A stretch of 64,000 nucleotides of DNA from Halichondria panicea (lineage: Eukaryota > Porifera > Demospongiae > Suberitida > Halichondriidae), in contig NC_087380.1 of assembly GCF_963675165.1 (NCBI RefSeq), positions 7,202,517 through 7,266,516 on the forward strand. The letters are read 5' to 3'. Positions 23,101-32,177 of this stretch are shown piece by piece; the first letter of the stretch is position 1, and each line of letters opens with the position of its first letter. The notes under the pieces were generated by a model that did no database searches, was not told the origin of the DNA, and saw nothing but the letters and a program-made list of their open reading frames with translations. Position numbers and translations under genes: made by a program.

Positions 23101-26100
23101 TGTTGAATTTCAAGTGAGACAAAAAGGTTAAATACTTTAGTTGTATGTGTGGGCGTTGTACATGACATCATGTGTACTGACTTTGTGTTTTGTCTTGTAC
23201 AGATCTACGTTGACCAGGTGACGGAGGAGATCGTGGCCGTGACCCGCCACTCCCCCCAATCCCACCAATCAGTGATCCTCATGGCACACACGGCCTTCCA
23301 CTCGCCAGAGGACTGGGCCACGCCCACTGAGACACGCCCACACACCCACTGGGCACACGTACCACCACTAACAGTGCCAGGTAGGCAATACTCACACATT
23401 AACTGGTTTCAATCAGTATACTATTTAGTTACAAATGTGCTGTGGGCTTATGCATGGCATGCATGCAGCATCTTCTCTTGAGGTAACCTGACTATGAATA
23501 TACAGCCTTTACAGTACCAAGTTTTTGCTAACTATATTCAACTTTTAGGAAAAAATAGTTTACTTCATTTTCCTGTCAGTGAGGCATACGTACAGTAGCC
23601 TGTATTTTCCTGAAAAACAAACAATTTAACAATTAAGCTACTTACGTAACTTTACTAAAAAGCAATATATTCAGATTGTCCCCACCTCTTCCTGTGCAGG
23701 TCTAGTCAAGGAGGTGGTGCTGGAGGCAAGGCTTGTGAAACGTTCTCCAGACACTGACACATTTGAGAGGGACCCTGCCACTATCAATGGACTGGAATCC
23801 CACGTCCTGGACATGAGGACGCATATACAGCTGGAGGAGTCTCAGTTCTGCAGCCTCAGGACTAGCGGGGATAACGGGAACACGCAGGAGGTGGTGTTCA
23901 CTGAGTTCCCTCCTGGCAGTATCATAGCATTCAGGTGGGGGTGGGGGGTGGGCTGGTTGTTTGTACGCTTCGAATTGATACAGTTAGGCTGTAAGGTTAG
24001 ATTTTGCACATACACGTAGATTATACACAGTTTGGATTCAGGAAGGATAGTTTTTGGAAGGCTTTTATGAACCCTGTATAATACTGTAAGCATCCTGCTA
24101 GTTGCTTTATCAGTGCATGTACATATGTATATTGCTTGTGGCTGCATGCTTAATATGGATGTGTCTATTCGTAGTGTACAGTGCAGTGCAGTGCAGTGCA
24201 TGCAACTTGACTACAAAAACTTGAAGTTCTGAACATCATTTTTTTTACTGCAGAGTGTCTCTTGTCCCTGAAGCCAACTCGGCCATCAAGATTATTCGCT
24301 CGTTTCTTACTGGCTCCAACGAGAGCCCCGAGGGTTACCTCACCCGTCAACGTGTCGACAAAACCGTTACCAAACTTGACCTTTTCGACCTCAACTACGC
24401 CCTCTATCGCTGTGACGCTGAGGAACGTGACGACGGACAAGGGGGTGGAGTTTACGAGGTCCCAGGAGCGGGAAAACTGGTCTACAGTGGTCTCCAGGGT
24501 ATCATGTCCATGATGACGTGGGTACGAGATAATAATGATCTGGGGCATCCCCTTTGCTGTAACCTGAGGGACGGTGACTGGATGGCGGGCTACACTGCTA
24601 ACAGGCTCAAGCTGAGACCCGGGACAAAGCAGGTGAGGGAGCAGAGTCCTGTCACATGACCTGCTAGTGGGTTAATTTTAGTACCTTAGTGCTATAGAAA
24701 TGTATGCATGATACTATAACTAGGCGAGCGGCTATCATAAATTATTGCATAAATTGGCTTTATTCGAGGCCTGTACGATCCCCATTGAAATCGTAGCGTT
24801 TACTCGGATAAAATAAAATTCATTTGTACGCTGATCGAGATGTTTTTTTGTGCCGCCCTCAAATTAGTAATTTGTGACAATACTCAATACTTATTTATCC
24901 CCCATCTGTATGTAGCTTGGTGAGTTGCTGGCAAGCTTGTTCCATGAGCTCTCCAAGATTCCTCGCTATCTCATCCCCTGCTACTTTGATGCCATTGTCA
25001 GCAATATACACTCACTACTACTGAAGTCTGCCATCAGCAAGATGGGCAAGTGAGTGACCCCTCTACCTCCTAGGGTAGTACTGCATTAAGTCTCTAGTAT
25101 ATACGTACATGTAGTTAAATTTAAGTGCTACTATTTTACAGTATCTTACTTCCAGTCTACAGTGTTTACTACTTCTTACAGGCCTGTTTTGATGGCTAAA
25201 GTGTATAGATAGTCTGCTACTCTACTGTGTGTACTTTCACAATAATTTATACTGTATCTGTATGTATGTGTATGTGATGACTAAGAGGTGTTATGACTAG
25301 GGACAGAATAGGTGTGGCTTAGTGGTTAGGGTGGTGGTTTAGTAGATTAGATAATGGATTAGGCGTGGGTTCGATTCCCTCTTGGGGGACTTTTCTTATA
25401 TTTCTTTACAAATCAGTTAGTGTATGTATATAGTTACAATTAACTCATACATGCACTTGCATACATTTTCTTCATACCCTCCCCCCCCCCCCCCCCTACA
25501 CACACGCATAGGTTTGTCCAGGAGGGCAGCTCATTGGTCCAGGGGCTTGCTCTCGGCTCGGTACAGCTGTATGGAGAGTGTCACTCCGCCATCCTGCCTG
25601 CCTCCTCCCCCTCAGACACACCCAGTGCCTCTATGGCTGCAGGGCTCCCACACTTTGCCACCGGTTTCATGCGCTGTTGGGGACGGGACACGTTTATCTC
25701 TCTCCGGGGACTTCTACTCGTGACCAGTCGATTCGAAGAGGCTCGAGACAATCTGCTGTCATTTGGAGCGTGTGTACGCCACGGCTTGATTCCAAATCTG
25801 CTCAACGGTGGCTCCAATCCTCGCTATAACTGTCGGGATGCTCCCTGGTGGTGGTTGCAGTCCATACAAGACTACTGCACTATGGCTCCCGAAGGAACCA
25901 AGATCTTGCAAGCCGACGTCCGAAAGTTGTATCGGGACGAAGATGCCCCACCTGATTTCGACTCACCTGACGTATGCCCTCTTTCGGAGATTGTCCAAGA
26001 TGTTATTACATCGCACGTGCTCGGTATTAGTTTCCGTGAGCGTGGAGCGGGGACTAATTTGGATCGTGATATGTCACCGCCTGGGTTCAACGTACAGGCA

Positions 26101-28522
26101 GGTGTGGATGGCGCAAGTGGGTTTGTGTATGGAGGAAATGTCCATAACTGTGGAACATGGATGGATAAACTGGGAGAATCCTCATGGGCAGGCAACAAGG
26201 GTGTGCCCGCCACTTCAAGGTGGGTGGAGCTAGTTGGGTGTTGTGTTTCGTAAAATTGTGTGTTCTGTATAATTGATAGCCTAGCTAGTATGGGTTTACT
26301 AAATTCCTATACCATATAACTGGTAGGTGTTTTAATTTGGCGATTTGGCAGATTTTACCGAAAATTGCCTTAAAACCGAAGTTTTCTGGTGGACACAACG
26401 TCATTGCTGTAGTAGCCACGCCTGAGACGCCAAATTAAAAACTGCCAAATTTTACAGTTAAACGGTAGTGCTTTCCCGACTAAATCTGTAACTGTTTTAC
26501 TGCCTCCCATGTTAATGTGTAAGGCAGCTTGTGTATTGATGAATATTACCCCTCTGTTAGGGATGGATCTGCTGTGGAGTTGGTTGGTCTGTGTTACTCT
26601 GCTGTGAGCTGGTTGTCTCGAGTGTTTAGTCAGGGAGTGTACCCATACTCTGGAGTGAAGCTACTCTCAGAGGAAGGAGGTCAGTGCATGGCAGCAGCTA
26701 CTAGTCACTGTGGCTATGTATATACTTGCATGCAGTGCCTGTGTTACAGTGTACACTACACAAGTTTTAGTATTATAGCTACTAAACTGTACACATGTAC
26801 ATGTTCTGCAGTATATCCTTTTTGATATAAGCAATTGACAGAAATTGCATTGTAGCTAGTACATCCTTTTTGATGTCCCCTCCAATTTCAAAAGTCTTAT
26901 TCATTGTGAATCCATGCATTGCATCATACACGTGTACATATTGTATACCACACACACACACACATGCAGTTCCTCCACAAAGGCTCTCCTTTCAAGAGTG
27001 GACCAAGTCCATCAAGATCAACTTTGAGAAGCGGTTCTGGATCCCAGAGGACCTCGCCTTGGCTCAAGAGAGAGAGGGAGATGGCAGCGGCTTCATCCAT
27101 CGCAGGGGAATCTTCAAGGACATTGTCGGATCCACTCAACGATACTCGGATTATCGCCTCAGGCCTAATTTCCCCATTGCTATGGTGGTGGCCCCAGATC
27201 TGTTCACACCTGGTAATGCTTGGACTGCTCTGGGCATGGTGGAGGAGACTCTGTTAGGGCCACTAGGGGTCAAGACGCTGGACCCTCAGTAAGTACTTGT
27301 ATACGTATAGTTACATGTAAGACCTAGTGTTAAATGAAGCATCTTTGAACGGCCGCTTTAGTTATGTTGGTCCAATAACATTAATTTTAAGATTCATTGT
27401 ACACTGAGCATTAAGAAGGTGTCTTAAAATCAATTGTCTATTTTGGACCAAAATACCGTGGTCTTCCAAAAATAGGCCTGTTCCAAATTTGAGGTTTGGG
27501 CATACCATTTAAAAGAGCTCCTTCTAAGCTTCCAGGAAATCAGAAGTTGGGACCATCAGAACTCTTCAAAGAGCCAACTCTAGTACTTCAGACCCCCCCC
27601 AATACGCACATGATGATGTAGGGCATATTGGTAGCTAGCTGTTGTGTTATTTCTTACTTGTAGTTTGTGGCATTTTCAAATTTACTAATGACTGCCTGTA
27701 CTTACCTACGTGTACCTAAACTGTATTTTATTATAAATGTGTAACATTATCTGTGTTCTAGTGACCTTGTGTACAATGGCTACTACATCAACTCCGTCGA
27801 CTCTGGAGACTTCAATAGTGCCAAGGGATTCAACTACCATCAAGGCCCGGTACGTAGTCCAGTTTAGAATTGCACGCTAGATGTTGTACCAAATTATAGC
27901 TAAATCAGCAATAATAATTATGTACGTATAGTACATGTATCTCTCTGCAGCTTCCATGAGCACTAGTATAATTATAATTCCCTCTGTTCCATTGTTTCCT
28001 TCATTAGGTTCCCCTTAGACGTATATACAAATAATGAAAACTGTCATTGTGTGATGTGTGTGTGTACATGTGTGTGTGTGTGTGTACATGTGTGTAGTTA
28101 TGGGTATATGTATGACAGTGTACACTGTACACAGTGTGTATAGACATACAGTAGTTGTTATGCGTAACTATGCACACATGCAGTCATGTGCTACAGTTTC
28201 CCCATTATCTTACCCCCCCCCCCCACACACACACACACACACACATACACACACACAGGAGTGGCTATGGGTGATTGGCTACTTCCTACGAGCAAGGCTC
28301 CACTTTGCCCATCGAAACGGGTTCCTCCTTGAAGAGACTATCTCATTCATCCACTCAGTGCTCAGCTCCCATGCCCAGGCTCTGAGGGACTCCCCGTGGA
28401 AGGGACTGCCAGAGCTGACCAACAAAGATGGATCGGAGTGCCCTGACTCCTGCCCCATCCAAGCCTGGTCAATGGCCACTCTGCTAGACGTGCTCCATGA
28501 CCTGGAGCAGTACAGCAATTAA
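14999..28522 (+). CDS. AGL: Glycogen debranching enzyme (4-alpha-glucanotransferase / amylo-alpha-1,6-glucosidase)
   Basis: Seventeen exons sum to 4644 nt (1547 aa; human AGL is 1532): 14999-15077, 15879-16944, 17152-17364, 18043-18181, 18481-18784, 19182-19351, 19652-19753, 20385-20531, 23203-23380, 23700-23934, 24254-24632, 24916-25049, 25512-26219, 26561-26679, 26970-27288, 27762-27849, 28259-28522. All junctions are GT-AG and in phase, with no stop. The N-terminal transferase half has the GH13 motifs VDVVWNH (~234), FRLDNCH (~544), VAELFT (~574) and DATHDN (~646). The C-terminal glucosidase half has [12 protein letters not shown] (~1103), [24 protein letters not shown] and [13 protein letters not shown]. 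The cytosolic enzyme moves maltotriosyl units off limit branches and then cuts the 1,6-linked glucose. Intron 8 hosts a separate ORF. Confidence 0.96.
15336..15438. repeat. 52-bp direct tandem duplication
   Basis: Two adjacent near-identical copies of a block starting attgagtgcaacaaggtcag, at 15336 and 15388, within AGL intron 1. Confidence 0.85.
19831..20100. repeat. Interspersed repeat in AGL intron 7
   Basis: Blocks such as cagccataacttagtatcat, tctgaaagagacttttcaa and taccatttgaaaggtctttt are shared in order with 53789-54070 in ATG4 intron 5, and more weakly with 8330-8525 and 27340-27590. Non-coding. Confidence 0.55.
20882..21099. mobile_element. MITE in AGL intron 8
   Basis: Terminal inverted repeats of about 20 bp: CCGTATAGCGCGAAATTTTC at 20882 and its complement ending at 21099. 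218 bp, no ORF. A target-site duplication is not clear. Confidence 0.8.
21331..21365 (+). repeat. Left copy of flanking direct repeat
   Basis: Carries gcctccaccgaggcatcagc followed by a-t-ccgcggtg. A second copy in the same orientation is at 23065-23100 and a third, inverted, at 50453-50480. Two copies bracket the intronless coiled-coil ORF. Confidence 0.75.
21681..22505 (+). CDS. Intronless coiled-coil protein nested in AGL intron 8
   Basis: A single 274-codon ORF with a normal ATG (atcATGtct). Residues 1-50 are Ser/Asp/Glu-rich and probably disordered. About 55-250 is an unbroken Leu/Glu/Lys heptad coiled coil ([19 protein letters not shown] and similar), followed by a short tail. I recognise no specific family; resemblance to myosin- or tropomyosin-type rods is only compositional. 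It is on the AGL strand but is not in the AGL reading path: exons 8 and 9 join in phase without it. Lack of introns in a gene-dense, intron-rich region, plus flanking direct repeats, suggests retrotransposed or cassette origin. Whether it is transcribed separately cannot be seen. Confidence 0.65.
   Translation: MSQASSNSIGSPTTSQTNFDDSGIAEERSDSIPIAGEDSNVGDSDLISNSLDVIRCENEKKNSELTKVKRELSESKLSEAQLKEKVDQLTKEIKKLQEEKESLEQELHQKKTETEQTTEELQQEIAKLKSQLQEREAAVESFKDKLASTEIQSRVKINELKEEIKSLQKEREELNTTVTKLQDDKDRQELKSREEIVCLREDLSKKKDEEAERRIELSTLQVEILKQKLQIEKYSSQELQKQVQALQILRGQSPTEDSEVHFKVGDSTLDPPKL
22501..22556 (+). repeat. Three 16-bp tandem units at the ORF stop
   Basis: tataagacaaggacac is repeated three times. 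The first unit contains the TAA stop of the coiled-coil ORF, so repeat slippage would alter only the 3' UTR. Confidence 0.9.
23065..23100 (+). repeat. Right copy of flanking direct repeat
   Basis: gcctccaccgaggcatcagc followed by acccgccgtgctttca; direct repeat of 21331-21365, about 100 bp upstream of AGL exon 9. Confidence 0.75.
25311..25390 (+). repeat. tRNA-like sequence / possible SINE head
   Basis: Contains an A-box-like tggcttagtggttaggg and a B-box-like gggttcgattccc at tRNA-like spacing, in AGL intron 12. The acceptor-stem ends do not pair well and no clean cloverleaf is visible, so I read it as a tRNA-derived repeat or pseudo-tRNA rather than a functional tRNA. Confidence 0.45.
26310..26467. 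mobile_element. MITE in AGL intron 13
   Basis: Imperfect terminal inverted repeats: taccatataactgg at the left, and the complement of cagttaaacggta at the right. The inner arms (ttttaatttggcg / cgccaaattaaaa) pair well. Confidence 0.65.
27340..27590. repeat. Interspersed repeat in AGL intron 15
   Basis: Same family as 8330-8525 (aaggtgtcttaaaatcaatt, gttccaaatttgaggtttgg). The duplicate lies at 56530-56815. Confidence 0.6.
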
Positions 28523-28669
28523 CTAACTAACTCTTTGTTAATTTTGAACTATAGTTGTGTAGATTGTAAGATTCGTAGTATATATTATATCAATGGACAT
28601 TTTAGCATCATTTCTACTAATTATACTGATATAGTGAAATTTCTAGAAGTTTCAATTTATTCCCTATTC

Positions 28670-28675
28670 AATAAA
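28670..28675 (+). terminator. AGL polyadenylation signal candidate
   Basis: AATAAA 148 bp after the AGL stop. The convergent NADAR gene could use the complementary TTTATT at 28656-28661; the two 3' ends would then overlap. Confidence 0.5.
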
Positions 28676-28830
28676 CATTTTTTCGTTACATATTGATGGA
28701 GTGCAGAGATGCATGTAATCATGGCTTAAATAACACGAATATTATAAGCTTAAGGTTACGCTGTCGATTAATATGAATTATAAATTAAAAATGGTACTGT
28801 ATTCAAGATTGTCTCTAATCATCACTATAG

Positions 28831-29987
28831 CTACTGTCCATTTTCCTTGAGGAGCTCCTCCCTGACTTGAGTGAGGGCCTCACCCAGCCAGTTAGTGCCC
28901 CTCCATTGCTTCCTGTCTAGTGCCTTCTCGTTCTTAGCTCCCAGCCCAATACCCCATATTGTGTCTCTGGGGCTGGCCTCTACTAGTGTGGTACCCTTAG
29001 TGGCCAGGAGTGCCTCAAGGAGCTCCTTATTCTGGGAAAACTGCATGGAAAAAATTAAGGTGTAAAAAATGTGGATATTTAGAGTGTCTTTATAGTTGCC
29101 CGAACAGTCGATATACACAACTTGACAGACTCTAACTTCTACTATAACAGGTGAAACTCTATTTATAATTACTCAGACCTACAATAGTAGAACCTAAAAC
29201 AAACGCAAGTATATAGCACATAGGGGCTGTATAGGAAGCACGTCACCAGTCTATAGCTAATATTACATTACCACCATGGGGATTATCATGGTCATACACA
29301 CACCACTAAGACTAGCCACCTTGGCTCTGTTTCCTTCCTTTACGACATCCCTGCATTCGCTAGTCCACCTATCTGCATTAAAGTTGGAGACACTCCTCCC
29401 GAAACTTTTCTGCTCTTTAGGAATAGTACTGGCCAGGATCTTTGCTGCCATCTCATCGTCACCAAACACAACTGTGTGTGTGTGTGGGGGGGGGTGGGGG
29501 GTGGGTTAGGCGGCAACTAATCCATACCATAGATAGAGTAATCCATAGATAGAGTAATCCATAGATAGAGTAATCGGACCAGGTGGCATATATACGGCAC
29601 TGGATGTAATTTTGAAAGGGGGAGGGGTTCGGATTAGCTAAGGGAAAATAACAAAAATTAAGGCGTTTCTACATCCGGTGCACATCCGGTGCCGTATAAG
29701 ACACCTGATCCGAGTAATCCATGTCAATATCTACAGTAACGTATGCATGTGTACTAATTACATCAGGTCTCACCAGCTTTCTGATGCATCATGTACTGCT
29801 CTGCACAGTTGTACTGTTGTCCCTTCACCTCAAACTGAGCCGGATGAAACTGACTGAAGGGAGTGTCAGTACCATAAAAAAATGTGAAAACCTCCTCCCC
29901 AGTTTTCGAGGTCCCTGTGGTGACTCCCAATGGTTCCTTCTTCCTCGACTTCCTAGTACCAGGAACTGGAGCGCTAGCAGTGGCCAT
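28831..29987 (-). CDS. NADAR / YbiA-family protein
   Basis: Three exons, 191 aa: 29774-29987 (ATG 29985-29987, gccATGg context), 29320-29471, 28831-29040 (stop TAG 28831-28833). After a basic, Pro/Ser-rich N-terminus of ~30 residues comes a complete NADAR-type domain: FFYGTDTPFSQFHPAQF, YNCAEQYMMHQKA, ILASTIPKEQKSFGRSV, then EASPRDTIWGIGLGAKN and [11 protein letters not shown]. Family members (bacterial YbiA, NADAR) act on N-glycosidic bonds of riboflavin intermediates or ADP-ribosylated substrates; the substrate here is unknown. No in-frame ATG lies upstream, so the longer GTG-started reading is rejected. It is convergent with AGL and divergent from ATG4 (233-bp gap). A broken copy is at 57985-59267. 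Confidence 0.88.
29574..29711. mobile_element. MITE in NADAR intron 1, absent from the duplicate
   Basis: Terminal inverted repeats: cggaccaggtggcatatata on the left, and on the right the complement of tataagacacctgatccg (imperfect). taat flanks both ends. The corresponding place in the duplicated block (58960-59000) lacks it. Confidence 0.65.
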
Positions 29988-30220
29988 GGCTGACTTTAGA
30001 CGGATAACAGGAAGCTGTATCAAAGTTCTAATACATAGTAGTCTTGACGCCAGCACTGTGAATAGCTTCTGATTTTGCTGGGCTCAGATGTAGCTAGCTC
30101 ATTCAAGTAGGGGGGTGGGGCTTGTTTTCTGCAGATGCAGCAAGTGGGCAGGGCTGTGGAGAAAGGTCACCACCGCAGCAGTATAATATAGTACAGTACA
30201 CAGAGAGAGAAGTCTTCAAA
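29988..30220. promoter_or_regulatory. Shared divergent promoter (NADAR / ATG4)
   Basis: 233 bp between opposite ATGs. It holds G-rich GC/CACCC-box-like motifs (ggggggtggggc near 30110, gtgggcagggctgtgg near 30145). Duplicated nearly intact at 59268-59489. Function inferred. Confidence 0.55.
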
Positions 30221-31257
30221 ATGGCTAAACAACGGTCAGCAGAAGCTCCCCCATTTAGAGAGAGGGTATACACCACTCTGTACAGGCTGAGATACGGTGA
30301 GTGTATGCTCCAACCAACCATTAATAGACTTAAATACTGTAAGACCTCGATTAATCGATTTAAGGCGACACTTTTTAATAATTACGAAGCCAAAGGTCGC
30401 ATCTTTTGGAGGTTAAACAATTATATTGAAGTCCTGGTGTCACATATTTAGAGGGTCGCATCTAATTGGAGGTAACTTTACAGAGTCTTCTTGCCTCGAT
30501 TTCAGGCCGCTTAAAAATACTGATTTTCCAGTGGGCTACAATCGAGGCTAGGGAGTGGCTACATTTACCTCTATTTAGAACGCGACATTAAAAAATTATT
30601 ATCAATGCAGCTGTCGCTACTTTTAGAGGTCAGAAAATTGCTGAAGCTCCTGGGTGTCGCATATTTGGAGGGTCGCCTTAAATTGAGGTCTTACGGTAGT
30701 ATAAAGAAATGATCGATGTATGAGGGTTATCAATAATTATTATATTAGTATGGGCTAGTTATTGCATTGTAATTGTATGTACTTGTGTAGGGTGGCAGTT
30801 TCGATCAAGTGTGGAGATCTCTAAGGAAGAGCCGATTTGGGTCCTGGGGACGAATTACTATGACGACCCAGAATCTGGTACATCATTAAAATCTTTCCAT
30901 GTTATTTTTCTAGTTTTCGGGATGAGAATATATAACATCATGTAATCAGAATGCTAGTGTATGGATCATCTATTCAATGTGTATATAATGTTAATGTTAG
31001 CAAAATTAATATCTGTCAGGATTTGGTTTAGCCTCATTCCTAGGCCGATTTTTCTTTAACAGAACCATAAAGAAAAGTCGGGGCTGGGGTTAGATTCGTG
31101 GCTTTACACAATTTGTCATTTGGTAGAGCTCTCTGTTGGTGGTCGCACTAACCACACCCACTCACACAGGTGACAAGCATCGTGATGTTGAAGGAGCACC
31201 TCCACACGTCATGGCCTTCATGGAGCATTTCTACTCTGTACCCTGGATGACTTACAG
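30221..31257 (+). CDS. ATG4: ATG4 autophagy protease, exons 1-3
   Basis: Exons 30221-30296, 30791-30877 and 31170-31257 encode 83 codons plus two bases: an N-terminus MAKQRSAEAPPF, a segment with EEPIWVLGTNYY (the conserved 'PVWLLG' region of ATG4), then HVMAFMEHFYSVPWMTYR, which corresponds to the 'S-R-W-F-TYR' block ahead of the catalytic Cys. Exon 3 ends in AG (phase 2) and joins exactly to 53345, 22 kb away, giving TYR-SNFPPI...[13 protein letters not shown]4 (peptidase C54) trims the C-terminus of ATG8/LC3 and delipidates it. A second intact copy of these exons is at 59490-60171. The receptor array lies in the following intron on the other strand. Confidence 0.88.
30337..30696. mobile_element. 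MITE in ATG4 intron 1 with a matching empty site
   Basis: Terminal inverted repeats ctgtaagacctcgatt and the complement of aattgaggtcttacgg, flanked by TA on both sides (30335-30336, 30697-30698). In the duplicate (about 59600-59615) the flanks join without the element and with one TA, which defines insertion after the duplication. Confidence 0.9.
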
Positions 31258-32177
31258 GTATTTATTTCTAGTGTTTATAAAGAACTGTTTGAAGTGGCTT
31301 TCCCCGCGGGACCTGCCGGCTCATTTCATGTTACTGCAAGCTGATGTCATAGATGTCATGTAGACAGTAAAATCTCTCTTAGCTCTCGATTCTTGATACC
31401 GTCGTATTACTAGAATATTTTGCGGGAAAAAAACCTTTGCGAATGAGCCAAATCAGCAGAAAATTTGACCCTTTGCTATTGCGTTCTGGCAAGGATCGTG
31501 TGTATTTACTAGTAATAATTTAGGTTTTGCGGATTTTATTTTATTAATTGTTGCGAATTGATCAACCATCGCAAAGTTTGCAAACGTTTGATGCTCGCTA
31601 GTAATTGTGAAGAAGTGTTTAATAATAATAATTTCTACTGTGTACCCCGACCTACAAGGTACAGTATGTGTTTTATTATATTAGCCCTCGATTGTTTCAA
31701 GCTTTGAAACAAAAGCAAAGCTGGAAAACAAAATAAATGGCGTGTCGTATATAGCGGGTAATTCCCGGGAGTCAAAACATTCGTGATTGAGTCAGGACTG
31801 GTTCTGCTGATTCAGCTAATACGAAGCTCCGCCTATGCATTTGGATCTCAACTGCTTTATTTTTTAGCCTATAATTATGGAGTCCTAAAACGCTCGTTTA
31901 TACATATAATATAAGCACTTACTTTTTAGTGTAGTAGTTAGTTTAAAGGTTAGTACAGACACTATCGTTCGGAGGGAACTGTGCGCTCTAGTTATTAGCT
32001 TTTACATGTAATATAAAAAGCTACATACATTCTACAAGTGTGTAACTAATGAGAACAATAATACATACATACGTACTGATCTAAGACACATGCAGTTAGT
32101 TTAGAGCAACTGTACAGCTATATTATATAACTATGTTCGAAAAGTTCTAAGTAGTATCTGTGTATATTGTATAATTA
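31258..32177. other. Start of ATG4 intron 3 with a MITE
   Basis: No gene. Contains a member of the 'taccgtattactagaat' MITE family at about 31396-31605, with a truncated right end relative to 60311-60522. The rest is repeated at 46949-47640 and at 60172-60940. Confidence 0.7.

Larger units (their letters stand above)
27045..31970. repeat. Segmental duplication, copy 1
   Basis: AGL exons 15 (part)-17, NADAR, ATG4 exons 1-3 and the start of ATG4 intron 3. The same order recurs at 56222-60941 with small indels. The right limit is approximate because receptors A and H and their flanks are also homologous, so the duplicated unit may extend further. Confidence 0.9.

Noticed and set aside
29985-30056. 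An N-terminal extension of NADAR that looks like a mitochondrial targeting peptide
   Set aside because: It begins with GTG. The frame upstream meets a TGA without any ATG, and the duplicate does not preserve the reading. The ATG at 29985-29987 has a good start context.
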